Assembly: GCA_963070105.1 (NCBI GenBank)
Contig: OY718807.1
Coordinates: 5,305,001 to 5,369,000 of the forward strand
From: Litomosoides sigmodontis
Lineage: Eukaryota > Nematoda > Chromadorea > Rhabditida > Onchocercidae
DNA length: 64,000 bases
Reading direction: 5' to 3'
Part shown: positions 12,643 to 32,204 of the stretch, in pieces
Numbering within the stretch: the first letter of the stretch is position 1
How the letters are laid out: every line of letters starts with the position of its first letter
Notes under the pieces: generated by a model
Seen by the model: only the letters and a program-made list of their open reading frames with translations
Told to the model about the DNA's origin: nothing
Databases searched by the model: none
Translations under genes and position numbers: made by a program

Positions 12643-14779
12643 ATGAAATTCTTATTTTATTACTCTCAAACATTACTTCCAATGTTGTTGTTGGCTTATA
12701 CGTCAAAACGCATACTGCAGCCAATGAATCTGTGGCACATTCCATCACAGGTTAGTTCCAAATTTATAAAAATTTAGTTTTATTTATGAGCTCCAAATTT
12801 TCATTATCAATTCTATTTGTCAAAAAAAAACGAAATATTCAGACAAAAAATTGAAGCAACTGATAATGCGACCACAAACGACTTATAAAAATGGTTTGAA
12901 CGATGGTAACACCGAAGGCTCGCACAGTGGCATCCAAATGGTAGTTCCTTCGGAATATTTTATAATTAAATTAAGTATACGAAGTTAACATTTCTATTAC
13001 CCTGCAAAACATGGTTTAAATCAGTGATTGCTTGACTTTAATATATTTGCGAGTGATTGTTTCTGTATGTTAAGGTGTCACAGTAATGAATGATAATACT
13101 AAGAATTGAAATAATCTACGAATTGATGAATTAAACCCATAAATTTAAGCTTAATATTTCAAGACACAGATATATGCAACACATATAGAACTTTGAGAAA
13201 TTCCAGAAACAGATAAGCCGAAAACCGTTGCTTCAAAACTTGGCAAAAAAAAGGTTCTTGCCAGCTCCGACAAACAGTGACGAGAATGAATCATTGGTCA
13301 ATATGGCAAGCAGTGAGGAAGATGATGAAGGCGCAACAAACGCTATACCATTTGTCACAGGAACAATATCATCATTTCCAGAATCATCTCAGATCACGTT
13401 AGAACCTCAAGCACTCATTACCATGAAACCACAAATTAATACAATCATACCAGGTTATACTTTTTCTTCTTTTAGAATTTCCACACCTGAACGCTTTGCT
13501 GAAGTAAACGCATCATTTTTCCTTTTCTTGCTATCCATTTATAATATTATCGAATGGAGCAAAACTATTTATAACTGCTTATATAATTAAATACTAGTCA
13601 TTAATATTTAAAGGAAAAGAACATTCTCCTTGTTTCTAACAATAAATTTCTTTAGTTCAGGGAAGCTTACAAAGAAAACATTGGGAGCTACGTTCGTTTA
13701 ACATCATACATAATGTAACTCCAGCATTAAATTGGCTATCTAACCGTAATATTACTGGATCTAATAGCAAGCTAGCTGAAGTGAAAAAGGGTATGAAATT
13801 CTGGCAAAGCGTAACTTCACACAATGAAATTATTCTTGAGACCTACTAAATAAAGTATGGCATATTAACACTGAGCAATTGCAATTTCTAATGATAAATG
13901 ACAATGACAATCACTAATTTGAGTTCTAAAAACCTAAATATCTAATAATACCGTAAATGGTTCTTTCCAAAATAAAATATTCACAGAACAATGTGGCGTC
14001 GCACCAGAATTTTCACCATGCGTATCCATATCACAAGCAAATATTCAATTCCAACAATGCTGTCGTAACAAATTACTTCCACAGGGTTGCCAACACTCCT
14101 GTAAATACGATGTAAAGGAAAGTGAGGTAGAACATTTTTATTTTATTAATAATACCCCATTAATAACTATTAGTTTTTTAAGCACCAAATTTTTAGAATG
14201 TCTGTTCGTTTTTTTTTTTAATTACAACAAATGGTAATGACAATTCTCAAACGGCAATCTTGAAATTCCAGGTAAGTAAGACTGCCGGTGCGAGCCTTTG
14301 CGCAATTTTACACATCGTACCAATTATTCAATGTGCTTCAAATGGTCGCGATAACAGCGAATGTTGCAGATATAAACAAATAACTGCCAAAAGGTAATAT
14401 ACAAAAAATTAGTCTACAAATTAAATGAGCTCATATACATTGAATCTCATTGCGGTTTTGTGTTAAGTAACGAAATCCCGAAAGAATTGCGAGCGAAATT
14501 TAGATTCGGTCCTGCGAACATTAGAAAGAGATAAGTTTAGCTCAAATTGTAGAAGTAAGTAACATTTAGCATAGATATAACTTCGTAAATAAAATTATGT
14601 ATTAGCACTTATTGAATGTTAATGAGTGATTTGAGAAAACTATGACTTGCAGCGCATCACAGTGCGAAATATTTTGTCGCCCCGGACAACAGATTGCGAG
14701 GCTTGGCCTGGAACACTTGGTTTGTAGAAAAGTAATGGACGAAATTGTTGCTTGCCACTTATCTGGCTTAAGAAGTTAG
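12643..14779 (+). CDS. Secreted DB-module protein (nematode cysteine-rich domain)
   Basis: Exons: 12643-12750, about 12861-12940 (acceptor uncertain), 13207-13453, 13656-13790, 13987-14126, 14272-14393, 14653-14779. From 13207 onward all phases agree. The N-terminus has a hydrophobic core (TLLPMLLLAY), consistent with a signal peptide. A low-complexity acidic/Ser-Thr linker (SSEEDDEGATN) follows, with N-glycosylation sequons. The C-terminal part is a DB module: about 14 cysteines including two CC pairs, with FQQCCRNKLLPQGCQHSCKY, the CASNGRDNSECCRY segment and CEIFCRPGQ before GLEHLVCRKVMDEIVACH. These are extracellular proteins of unknown function expanded in nematodes. Only the join into exon 2 is weak: the strong TATTCAG acceptor gives the wrong phase. 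Confidence 0.82.
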
Positions 14780-15895
14780 CAGCATGACACTGCACAAACC
14801 TGAATTATGCTCAAAAATAATATAATTTGGCAAAAAGCGATGTATGAAGCCGAAACATACTTCAAGAGGCCAATGCATTCCTTGTCCGATATGCCCGGCA
14901 TCGTTCATGTACTCACTTATCAATGACATGTACACCATTAATTGCCGGCAAAATAATTAAATAGCGTGAACGACAGCTTCTTTTCTATTAGCATATATCG
15001 ACAACGATTTCAGTTGACCTTTGTAATGTTCAAATATCATACTCGAAAAACAACACTTAAGTGACCATTCGCTAACGTTTACCCTTACGATAAATTGCTG
15101 ACAGTCGCAAAAAGAAAATGTACCGCATGATTTATCAAAAGCTAATATGTTACATTTCCAGCAATATTTTTGTCCTCGTGAAAGACGCGATTGTTCTCAA
15201 AGTTCCAACTTTTCCTGGACTACTTGATTGTGGACACTGTTTGTACATATATTCTATTTAAAGTAAAGATAGTTACTGTTACCATCCTGTAAAAACAGAT
15301 TCGTAACTGAGTAAAAATTTTGAAAACTCAATTCAGAAATATCTGCACTCAATTTTTAAAAGAACCTATCTTGGTAAACCTTCGAAATATCCAGTATATA
15401 CAATTGAAACACATAATATGCATAACACAAAAGTTAATTTAATGATTATTATTGTACATAAAATCTAGTATATATACATTATACAAGACAAGCAAGACGA
15501 CATTCGCGATTTTCACCTGGAATAGTCTCCAAAGCTATCGGTATAGCATTTAACCACACAACTTACCAAACAATTTTTTCCGAAAAGTTCTACCACAATT
15601 CCGATGAAAAGCGAGAACTTGGTATTAAGCTATGAAATCATGTGACAGGATCGCAATTATGTCCTAAATTTTCACTACAAAATGCGCTGCAAAAAACATG
15701 CCACAAAAAACTTATTTGGGAATTTTCATGAAATAGGTACATAGTTACCTTATATAAAATTTACATCTCTAATTTACAGAATCTGTAAGAAAGCATATTC
15801 AAAATCCCTCTAAAAATTTTGTTGCTTTTTTAGAGTGAAAAACAATACACAGTAAGTTATGCAAACTTTCGCAGTAAGATTAAATGAGCAGCAAA
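14780..15895. other. Intergenic, between convergent DB-module and TMBIM genes
   Basis: The two flanking genes point toward each other, so this stretch should contain both 3' untranslated regions. No exon-like frame or RNA gene was seen. AATAAA-type polyadenylation hexamers are too frequent in this AT-rich DNA to assign. Confidence 0.55.
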
Positions 15896-18390
15896 CTAAT
15901 TTCGATTAACTTCGTTCAAAATCTGCAATATTCTCAAAAACAGGTTAATAATGTCCAAATATAACGATACACATGCTTCGATATAGTCTTCAGGTGAAGT
16001 GTGATGCATGATACGATCAATATCAAATATCAAGTAGACAGAAAATAAAACAGCACCGAACGTAGCCATGAAGAAATCAAATAATGCTGATTGTACAAGT
16101 AGCTGTAAAAGATATCATTCATTGGTTAAACATTATAACTACGTGTAAAGATAACTGGATAAGCGCTTTGAGAAATAGCTGCAGTTTTTTGATAAAAACT
16201 CCCTTACTGTAATAAAACAACAGATTAAGTAAATTTGCGTAACAGTGTTGCAATTCAAATCCTTGAAAGTGTAACATAATCAACAAAGTGTACTCGAACT
16301 AAAATATTAAAATATAAATGAACAGTTCTTACTAAAAACAAGAAACACTTACATGTACGAAAGAAGCAGCTAGAAAAACCGTAGAAACACTGAATAACGC
16401 AGCCCAGTGGCTCTGGAAATCACGTTTCGATTGGAATGTATAAACGAAAAGACCGACAACGGTCAATGCTGTTAGACCAACTGCTTCAATCACAACTTTC
16501 ACATCGAAAAGAGAAACTGAAATTTAGCAAAACTGAAAATCCACAAATGTATTGCAAATCCCAAAGGGATTCAAAATATTAACTAATTTCAATTATGGCT
16601 AATCGCATCCACGATGATAAATAGAAAACTCAGCATTACAATTTTAAGAAATTCATATACACCAAATTTTGGTAACACATCCCTTCCAAATGATATCTAC
16701 ACCTAAATAACATGTAATATCACTAATCAATGTTTCGTTTGAGTTGGGTCACTAGAATAGAGAAAACATAACTGACCGTTATGTTGAGCCTTACACCACA
16801 ATTATTTTCCGACCGCTCAAAAAATGAACAAAAAATGAAAAAAATGAAGATGTTACCAATGGCACCAATGGTGACAGACTGCATAACAGTCCACGATATT
16901 AACAATATATAGTTAAGAGGTACTGAACGAGCGTGGATAAACATTGAGAAAAGTAAAACGAACGACCCCACAAGAGAAGCAAGTACAATCCATAACCTAG
17001 AAATAAAACAGATAATACATGTACTTTCTATAACACTATTATAAAATAAAATGAAGACCTACTGATGACTAAAATTTGTTCCACTTGCACATGCACAACC
17101 CTGACATTTTAATGGCCCTAAAGTTCTTAACTTTATGAAATCTTTAACAAATGTCAACAGCGACAATTTTTAAGGGCTTACTAGAATAAATCAAATCCAA
17201 TTCTATCTTGCTTTTCTTCTAAGGTCCATTTCATATTTACCTAATCTTTTTTTTCCACTCAAAATTTAAAAATCAAATGAATGCATTTTTAAAGAATATA
17301 GCGGTTAAAAGAGAAACAGTAGTTAGAAAAATTATCGTTCAGATCACGCCAATAAATACAGGAGTTTTCTAAGTAAAATAACTCTCATTAAAACAGTGAT
17401 ATAAAATTTATAAATTCGGAAGATGTTTAGCAGACTGTTTCTGCTGAATATCTATACACCAATTAGACAATTACAATTATCAATACACCAAAACAGAAAA
17501 AAGTGACACAAAATATCCTCTTAAAAAACTGAATGGCATTTACTTAAATCATTTTGTCAACTTGCGCGAAAGAAATCGATAACTAAATCATAATGAAATG
17601 GAAAGATGCATTTAAATTAAAGAAATGCAATGAAAACAAATGTGTAATAAGGATCGCAAGACCTGAGTTTTGTGCGGTATGGCATGATTATGCAATTAGC
17701 GCCATTTCAAATGAATGACCCTACAATGCGATAAACCAGGTGACCATGCTTAACTGAAAGAGGAACGAGAAGAGAAGCAACGACTTTCTAACAACACAAA
17801 GTAAGTCGTAATGAATTTCAGAATTTAAAAAGGAAGAAAACTCACTGCTGCTGCAGGAAAAGACGAACTTCTGGTGTTATGTACAATGTTGTGCAAAGTA
17901 CAGCTGTAATGAGTAGTTGCAAAGATAGTATACCAAAAACCTTGCGCAGAAACCCTAAACAAATTCAGGTTGCATGAGGTTCTTTTACTTGTCGTTCAAA
18001 ACCAGCATATTTTTTGTAAACAGCTCAAACTATGACAGTGACCAAAAGAATTTTTAATGCCGTAATTGAAACGTTCCACCACTATGTATTTTTAATATTA
18101 CATCCAAATAAAATAGCATATAAAAAATTAATAAATTTATTTACTAAAGAAAAACTACAACGATCGTATGGATCGTATGAAACGGACGGACAGATACCTA
18201 ATTTAATAGCAATTGTAGAGAATATGACAGGTACTAAATTTGTCGCCGCCTTGTTAGGATTGAAATTAAAAAACCAGTGATGTTGCAGTGGACGATTCTG
18301 CAATGTCTGTTTTCCGTTTGCCACCTCCTCATAAGTGGGAGGCAAGCCAAGTTCGATATCTTCCAGAAGTAATGGTACTGCTGCCTCCAT
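15896..18390 (-). CDS. TMBIM / lifeguard (Bax inhibitor-1 family) membrane protein
   Basis: Five exons: 18390 to about 18162, 17954-17846, 16996-16857, 16516-16353, 16102-15896; about 282 aa. Family members are seven-pass ER/Golgi membrane proteins that act as calcium leak channels and modulators of cell death. The cytoplasmic N-terminus carries a Pro/Tyr motif (LPPTYEEV). Hydrophobic segments follow in order: VFGILSLQLLITAVL, WIVLASLVGSFVLLFSMF, LNYILLISWTVMQSV, VVIEAVGLTALTVVGLFVY, WAALFSVSTVFLAASFVHV, LFDFFMATFGAVLFSVYLIF. Family hallmarks are FVYTFQSKRDF, and YLIFDID followed by SPEDYIEACVSLYLDIINLF near the C-terminus. The exon 1 donor is ambiguous (GTTGTA near 18161 keeps phase 1; GTAAAT a little downstream looks better but breaks the phase). 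Family assignment is firm. Confidence 0.9.
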
Positions 18391-19912
18391 AACTACTGTG
18401 TCAGATAACTGAAACTATTCACTCCTTTAAATTCACTTCCCAGATGGTTTAATTCACCTCAAATCCTTCCTTCCTCCATCACCAATATCCTCCTCGTCTC
18501 CAGAAGTAATCGCCCTCCCACACAGTCCACCATCCCTCCCTCCTCCAGCAGTCCACTCCTCCCTGCACCACCAACCATTCATCTATTAAGCAGTCTGTCG
18601 TTGTGAAAATCGTTGTTCCACGTTACAGCTCCAGAACGATGACACACCGGTAACATAACATTAAGGCCAACCTGAAAGAACCTGTGACCTGTTTCCATCA
18701 GTCAAAGTTACCTAGCCTACTTCGAAGATTTGTGTTGTTTTATTGAGAGTACGTGACGATTGTCAGAAAGAGCTAACACATCGAGATGCAAATTGAAAAA
18801 CTGTGAAATAACCATTAGTAGTTTGGCTTTATCTTTAGCCTATTTTAACTGCTAAATAAGCGAAACTATCTATTTCAGAGAAATTGTTCTTTAGATTAAA
18901 ATTACTTGTTTATAGAACTGTACGTCCAACAAGTCTGAGTTTGCTAAACATGTTAATGTGTAAAAGTATAGGATGTTGGTGACTATACTGAAGAATATCT
19001 TATTTATAAGAAGACATTTTGTTAGAACGCATCGACAAAGCCGTCCTATACAGTAATTACAGCGTATTTTATCTTAACTGAATCCACAAATCCCAAAGGC
19101 GCATCGTTTTCAAGCTTGTTTAGCGGTAGGTAAACTGTAAGGGAAAAAAGAGACGTTGCAGCTGTGATATGATTTCCGTAAGAAAGTATATGAGAGAGCC
19201 TTGAAGAGAAGAATTAAGTGAACGTGATGAAGCGTCTTCGTGAGCTAACGCTAGTTGAAAAGCAGCGCGACCTACTTCGAGGATTAATATCAAATAGAGG
19301 AATAAGTGTTGCCGATAGGAAATTATGTTTCATTACAGTTCAGCAGGGGCGCATTTCAACAACGAGTTGTAAGGAATATCGAGAAATTCTTGAGCGACTC
19401 TAACACAACAAACTTTCGTCATTTCTCAATTACTGCGCACCACATGGCACCATTCATTTTTTTGCAAACTGAGGTCTGTTTTAGTTTTTTTTAATCGTTA
19501 GAACTTCCGTGTTTCCCGGAAAAATTTTCCGGAACCAAATCGTTGGGATGTATTTGTATTTGAATGTTGAGGAAATCACTAGCAGCCTCTCAGTAATGCT
19601 GAATGTGTAATGTTCCTGAATTCATTCCGGAAATCCAAGACGAAGAAAAGATCAATAATTCTGCAACATTACAAATGTACATCACATCGATCCGATCAAC
19701 GCACATGCTGAGTAATACTTGATGTGCTCGGCATAGAGCCTAGAAATTTCTTTCCTTTCATTAAATTTCGCATACAAAAACGAGTACGAGAAATGTTTTG
19801 CATAATTTAGTATTACAGATGTGAAAGAGTGAAAGAAGAATTAAATGTTGCGGCGAACTTGAAAAAAAGTGTAACGTTTCGTGAAACATAAACAACTGCG
19901 ATACAAACAACA
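18391..19912. other. Intergenic, upstream of TMBIM and downstream of cytochrome b5
   Basis: Contains the likely promoter of the leftward TMBIM gene, with a C-rich stretch at about 18440-18560 (repeated CCTCC/TCCCTCC). A short + strand frame at 19227-19403 (ATG, MKRLRELTLVEKQRDLLRGL) is Leu/Arg-rich and helical but lacks convincing gene structure. The rest appears non-coding. Confidence 0.45.
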
Positions 19913-20657
19913 TTAGTAAAACAAGAAGTAATATGTGACAGCAAATATTACTGCCAATATCGCGACGAATACCATCGGATCCGTTGCAGCAGAATCACTA
20001 AATTCAAAACACTTCATTATTAACTGCGATATTGAGGGAACAATTAGTTGCAGGAATAAGCCAAATTGAATTCAAAACAATCTTTTTCATTTGTAAATTC
20101 TTTTCTGCTAAAAATACCTTTTACTTTCAGCTAAATTCGGGAGCCATTTCTCCTTATCATATGAATATTTCATCTTTTCCTCCTGAAATTAATCTCCTAA
20201 TTTGCTTACAAATCAAAGTGGATTTTGAACGCATCTCATTTTTACATTAAAGCTAAATCCTACCGGTCTTCATATCATTTATAAATCAAATAAAATATTC
20301 AGCATAGAAGGATATCCGTTCGAAAATTTGAAAGCCTAACATCAACTATTTCAGCCACCAAATATTTCTCCTTCAGAGTTCGAGCGTGTGTTGAGTGTCC
20401 AACATCTTCGTATGCTTCGGTAGCGTCAAGACCAGCCATTTTCAGCAACACCTCACTACCTCCTGGATGCTGAAAGTACCTGCTGAATGATAACCTTCTA
20501 CCTTCCTCATGGAGCACTGCCAAGTTGTTGCAAACAGATTTACCTGATCGAGAAATGTCGTGAGGTCATAAACTTTGTTATCGATGCACATCCACGAACT
20601 ACTACCAGTATTGTGTTCCGCTACATGCGCTCGTGTTACTCTTTGTAAATCAGTCAT
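19913..20657 (-). CDS. Cytochrome b5, C-terminal tail-anchored
   Basis: Four exons: 20657-20544, 20469-20341, 20182-20118, 19997-19913; all phases agree; 130 aa, the normal length for microsomal b5. It donates electrons to ER desaturases, hydroxylases and P450 reactions. The haem domain reads [26 protein letters not shown], then HPGG (first axial His) and GHSTHAR (second axial His). A linker exon ([18 protein letters not shown]) leads to a single hydrophobic anchor ([19 protein letters not shown]) ending at the stop, so it should insert post-translationally in the ER or outer mitochondrial membrane. The start at 20657 fits the family; the frame is open upstream to another ATG at 20720, which would add 21 residues. 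Confidence 0.93.
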
Positions 20658-21669
20658 TCTTTTCTCTAAGAGAACCTCTTGTTTAAACACCACAAATCTA
20701 CGCAATTTCATCATCTCCAACTTCGTGAATTTCGCATGCTTAATATTTAAATCAATCGATCAACGAAATTCAATTTAATTTAAACAAGCAGAAAATTTTG
20801 CTGGTAAAAAGTTACACTGCAAACACAAAGTAAGAGAAAGACGAAAACAGCTCACCCATAGCATTTCATTTTACCTTACTGAAATATAAAATTCATAATT
20901 CAAACAAATTCATACGTTTTTGTGGAGGGAGAAAACCACTCAGGCAACTTACGGCTGTTGCTACTCTCACGAAGGAGATGTTACTTTGTCGAATAGCAAA
21001 TTTCGCTTCTTTTTTAGTTTTAAAATGAAAGAAAAGAGCTGAAATTCCAATACATCTTCCGATGATTAGAGAAATTACTGTGATTGTGCTCAGGATAAAT
21101 CAATCCTAAAAGAAAAAATACCTCCCAATTCTTCTCCCTTTCAAATTTCTTTTGTCTGAAGACAGACAGTGATGAAAATTTCCTGCGAAATTCGCCGGAA
21201 TTTCAATCTCCTACACTAAGCAATTTTATTTTTGCTCAGTAAAAATTTTCGTTCCGACAGCAACAGCACGCAGTTCCTAGTTTATCTTTCCAGCTTTTTA
21301 CCGCAGTAATTCTTTAATTTCACACTTCATTTCTTTCAACACTGTCAAAATTGTCATCGGAAGTGACACGTGTCGACCGATTTTGCTAATTTCCAGTTGA
21401 AACAGTTGAAAGTATTCGTTACAGTTGTTGCAATAACATCTTAACGGTATCATTTCACAGTTTCATTTAAAAGAAAAAATAAAATAAAAGAAGGGAAGGA
21501 AAATCGGAAAAGTTCAGCAAAACAAAAACATAGCGCGTTTACAACGAAAACTTGACAGAGCTGTGAAATGAAAGGGCATGAAAGATTGATTATAAAGGGA
21601 ACGGCAAAAAGATCACCAAATAAACTGGATGACAACAAAAAAAGGCAATTCAGGTATGATCGAAAAGAC

Positions 21670-21712
<43 letters not shown>

Positions 21713-23071
21713 TAGTATTCGTGGAATTCAGAAAACAAGTGATGCAATTTCAATCATTTGCGTGCAAAGCAATTAGAAAATCTTTTCAAAATACGAAATG
21801 GGAAGCAACAGATCGTACCTGAGAGATTTTTCAATAAGCAAGATTATATAAATCGATTAGGAATGGATTAAATTTGCTAATTTTTTAAAATTAAACATCG
21901 CCAATCAAGCTGAGATGTGGTTTTGTTAAATCTTCTTGATATTTAATAAAGACAAGCATAAAAGTCCAATAAATTAGCACTGTTAACTGTAAAAATAAAA
22001 TCTGCGATAGATGGATATGCTTCGGCGTATTTCTGCCCGAACTTTACTGCAATTTAAAATTTCATTACTTTATTGTTTTGAGCAAAAATAGTTACTAAAA
22101 ATGAACGATTCGATTCTGCTAAAACCGTTTAAAAAATTTTATCATCAATTTCAATCAAAAACGCGAAACAAGTTAAGCTGAAGTAGTTTGAGAGAGGGAA
22201 AGAAGTGATTTAATTCAGTGTTAAGCAATTTGTGCAGTGGTTCACTGATCTCATTGATGCACTCTCCCTCTTAACAGTTATTCGAATCTCATAAATAGCA
22301 TGAAACTGTACAAATTGATTCTTAATGTCGTTCTCATACTGCTTCACTAGTGAGAAAGGGGGAGAGAGAGAGAGAGAGGAAAGGAAGAAAGGAAGGCGAA
22401 GAAGGAGAAGTCTAGAGAAGGGAAGGAGCCTTGGCGATAAATTGATAAGGCGACTGTCGTCAGTTCATTGATCGACACAAATCTGATTTCAAAATTCAGC
22501 AATAATTACTTTTCTGTGTTTCTAATTTTAAAGGGTTAAGCAGCTTCAGATGCAGTTTATTTTCCACTACTTAAGCAATCAATTTAAGCTGCGACAACTC
22601 ATATCATTACACGCCAAATGAAAATGACACATTTGCAATACATTGTCTGTCAATTATACTTTACTCTTACTCCACTTGCCTCCGTCATTCAACTACGAAC
22701 GCTTCTTTCGATGGACTCTGGAAAAGTAGAGTGCTGCAACAGGCCAAGCGTGTTCGATGATGATTTTTCCGGCTGCGGTTGTAAAAGGGATTGAGGGGGG
22801 GAGGAGTGCCGGGTTTCTCCGGTTGTTCTCAGTAGAAATGTGCAATCTGTTTCATTCGTTGTTTATCCGTTACCTTATGTCGCTCTAAGACAGCGCATCA
22901 GGTCCTTGGAATGTATGTTAAAGGATTGAACTTGTAAATTTAAAGTTAGAATTCGTTATACTATTTACTGTGAAATTTTTCAAATTTTAGTTGAAGTTGA
23001 ATAAATTACGCCTAAAACAGCAAGCAATATGCGCATTAACATCAAAAACTGGATGAATGTTGTTTCAGGAC
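20658..23071. other. Intergenic, divergent promoters of cytochrome b5 and rab-6
   Basis: No supported exon. Contains purine-rich simple repeats (a GA run at 21668-21710 and GA-rich 22358-22400) and a G-rich patch near 22783-22805. The ORF 21568-21822 only reflects the GA run. This stretch should hold the promoters of both flanking genes, which diverge. Confidence 0.55.
21668..21710 (+). repeat. (GA)n microsatellite
   Basis: A run of GA dinucleotides with two interruptions (gacaga). A second, shorter GA tract lies at about 22362-22379. Confidence 0.9.
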
Positions 23072-28595
<5,524 letters not shown>

Positions 28596-29741
28596 TGCTT
28601 TTAGTCGTCAATATTTCAAATTTACTTTCCGCTTTGCTAAGACATGAGTTTCAATATGACGAGAAATGTTTGAAAAATTATTTTACGATTCCTGATTAAT
28701 TTCTGTTTCGCTTTGGGTGGGTTAGGAATTGGTGCTTACAAGGTGCAGTGGTCTCTCGACTTAAATCCCATGTCTCCTAAATCCCATATCAAATCATGGA
28801 AGGATATTTCACAGTACATTCCGTAATTCATATGCCAACATCATGCAATAGAAACAACGATTTTTCCAAAGAATGTCTGAGGTGACATATTTAAGACGCC
28901 AATGCAAACTAGCGTAGTTGTTCACTCGAAGCGCCTTTCGCATGACCCTTTTTTCTATTATTCCTATGATCCATGTTTCGAGTACTGATGTTTGCACCAT
29001 TTCCTTTTAACTGTTTTTGCAATACGTGTAATTTAATAATCGGCTATTTGCTGTGCTCCAAAGTGACTTTTGTATACATGCTCGCTTGCTTGTTATCTTC
29101 CTCTCGTTTTTTCTGGAGGACCATTAAAGTTATATTGGCACTTGGACACGTATTCCACACACATAGCTTTTGTTATAGAACTTGAGGTATTCAAATTATA
29201 CTGAGGTCATTGCGCAGCGATATTATTTAGCTTCTCTGTCCTTTTCAAGCAACTACAAGGATTATGTTATGTACACGAAAACATTCTGCCTAACATAACG
29301 GAATCCTTAAAATAAGCTCGCAAGTTAAGTAACATTAAAAGGGACATTCCAGCTTTATTACGAACTACGATTAATGGAAAAGAAACAAATTACTACTGAA
29401 TGCAAAGAATCCACGGAAAAAGCCTCCATAAAATGAAAAGGAAAGATCAAAGTGTGACTGCTTTCTACTAGGTATTGAAAAAGATGTGAGCTCGCGGTAA
29501 TCAATCCTACGGATAGATACCTCACTCTTGTTCCATTCCCGAAAAGTTGGATAGAAATTTGCAAATCAACTTCGAAAACATCTGATAAGAGAGCAAGTGC
29601 ATTTGTAGATCGTACAGCTTGGACAAATCATGCAATTTTAAAAGATGCAATGTTCCTTGCACCTCTCACTCAAAACATAAGGGTAACGACGGAAATTTTG
29701 CGGGCGACCGATCGACGTGACTGTATTTGACTTGGCATAAT
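28596..29741. other. Intergenic, 3' of rab-6
   Basis: Includes the rab-6 3' UTR. Small frames (28809-29185, 29358-29564) have no domain or splice support. Nothing else was seen. Confidence 0.55.
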
Positions 29742-30174
<433 letters not shown>

Positions 30175-32204
30175 TCTCGCAAATCCTAATTTTTGTTTGA
30201 AAGGCGACTTATTGCATTTCATTATTTAACGAAGTAAAAACCATTTGAAGGTACGTCTAACTCGAAGTCATTCAGTAAGCTGATCTTTTAATAACCTAGA
30301 AATATCTCTTATGCAAGCAGCTGAAAACCAACTGAAGTACGCACGATGACGCTTACACTTCCAGGCTGGCAACAGAGCCACACAGCTACTCACTCATTCA
30401 AGAAACTATGTGCTAATTCAAAGAAAACATCCGCTTGGTATTTGAATTCCATTTGCAAGACAGCATCATTAGAAATTCTATTTCCACAGGGTGTTGAAAA
30501 CGAAATCAATTTCTATTTGGCTATAAATCCTAAATTATAAAAGGAGAGATACTGCTTGCGAACGTGGGGTTATAGAGATACGAATGGGGTATAGTTCACA
30601 GACAGAACTAATTCACATTTTAATATTTTTCGCAACCTTTCAAAAGCACACTAAATGCTTCCGTGAAAAAAAGTCTGACAGATTTTTGCGCCAATGACCA
30701 CAGCAAAACCATATCGATAATTAACGGCAATAAAGAAATCACCGCAACGAACTGAACGTCTTACATGAAAATTCTCCTTCAATTTTTACGTTTGACGATT
30801 TAATAAATAATCCTTTTCCACTGGCGGAAAAAATGAAAGAAAAAAATTCATTTTCAGTGTAGAAACTATGCAGGAATTTATGTGCAAGAATGCTTGCACT
30901 GAAAAATACAGTGAAATGAAGCGAGCAGAAGGGAACGCTTCCTAGGAGGCTATGATCAGTGCGATCCCTGTAAAACTGTCAGATCGATCGAGTGAAATCT
31001 AATCTAACTGTTTCATTTTCTTATTAAGCTCCTGCACTTGCTGTTACTTTGTTTGCAGAAGGAACAATGAAAAAAGTGGACACTGAACAGTAATCTGTTT
31101 GTCATCCGGTGCATTTGTTACAGTAATCTGTTACAGAGAACATGGAGTTGTGTCAATTTCAATTAAAATAATTCCAAACTATTGACAAGGCTCGAAATTC
31201 ACAAAGAAAAGAAGTTATTTGACGAGAAAAAAAACATAACTGTTGACAGAGGGGAGAGAGTTAAACAATCCTTTGTTTTAAAATGGAAAGCATAACATTG
31301 GGCAGTCATAATGCTTCTCACATCAGTGAAAATTAAACAGCGCAACGAAGTAGTAGCAGAGATCAATAAAGAATTTGTAAACATTTTCTTTTCCATTTAA
31401 ATTACCGATAATAAAGTGAAGCGCTGAGATAGTGGTGAAACGGATAGCAGCAATCCAACAATATGCAAATTTCGCAGTGGCAAATGAGATATTCATGAAA
31501 TATGAAACACCCAAAGAACTCTTTGAAAAAGAAGAGGGACTTTCCTTCAATTTTCATTTTCCCTTAGAATTGCAAAACTGCAAAATGGATTGAAATGTTT
31601 TCAGAAATGAGAAAGAGTGAAGCGTAAGGAAGCAGCACTTCTCATCTAAGACAGGACGTGAGAGGGTAAGTGGGCAAAGCGCATAATTCAGCACTGCATG
31701 TGCTGCTAAAGCAAAATATCTCTGCAACAACTAATCGATACAGCACGAAACGATAGACAACTCGCAGAAGAAACACTTATCGTTTGACGTTTGAAAAAAA
31801 AATTTGAAAATTGAGGATTAAGCGGAAAATTGCGCTACGCAAAAGAAATGCTCGAATGAACGGAAGCAAATGATTTATCAAAAGCTTTCATAGCGCCGTA
31901 GCTAATTAATACACAGGGAGAGAACAATGAAAGTAACTGTTATGTTATCTGTCATTCGGTGAACCTCTTCAATCTGATCACTCTCAAAGAAGGAGGGGTG
32001 CGATCAGGAAGAAGTTAATGACCAGATTGCGATCAGGAAGAAGTTAATGACCAGATGACCTTTCCATTCACAATCACACACAGCTCAACAACAGTCGCGT
32101 CTTATTTCTCCTTCTATTTTTCCTTCGTATTCAAGCCAAACGAGAAGCTATCATAAATGTTCGTCGAGCCAACTATGGAACAATTCATTAATTACTGTCC
32201 ACTG
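30175..32204. other. Intergenic, between the UBC13 pseudogene and the PKI gene
   Basis: No supported coding exon. ORFs at 30346-30540 (+) and 31199-31550 (-) have no motif and no splice context. A 29-bp direct tandem duplication lies at 32000-32056. Confidence 0.5.
32000..32056 (+). repeat. Two-copy 29-bp tandem repeat
   Basis: The unit GCGATCAGGAAGAAGTTAAT followed by GACCAGATT occurs twice in direct succession with no mismatch over 28 bases. It is non-coding and sits just downstream of the PKI stop codon. Confidence 0.9.

Noticed and set aside
19227..19494. Two overlapping + strand frames (MKRLRELTLVEKQ and FQQRVVRNIEKFL)
   Set aside because: They look helical, but no clean donor/acceptor pair joins them and no family is recognisable.
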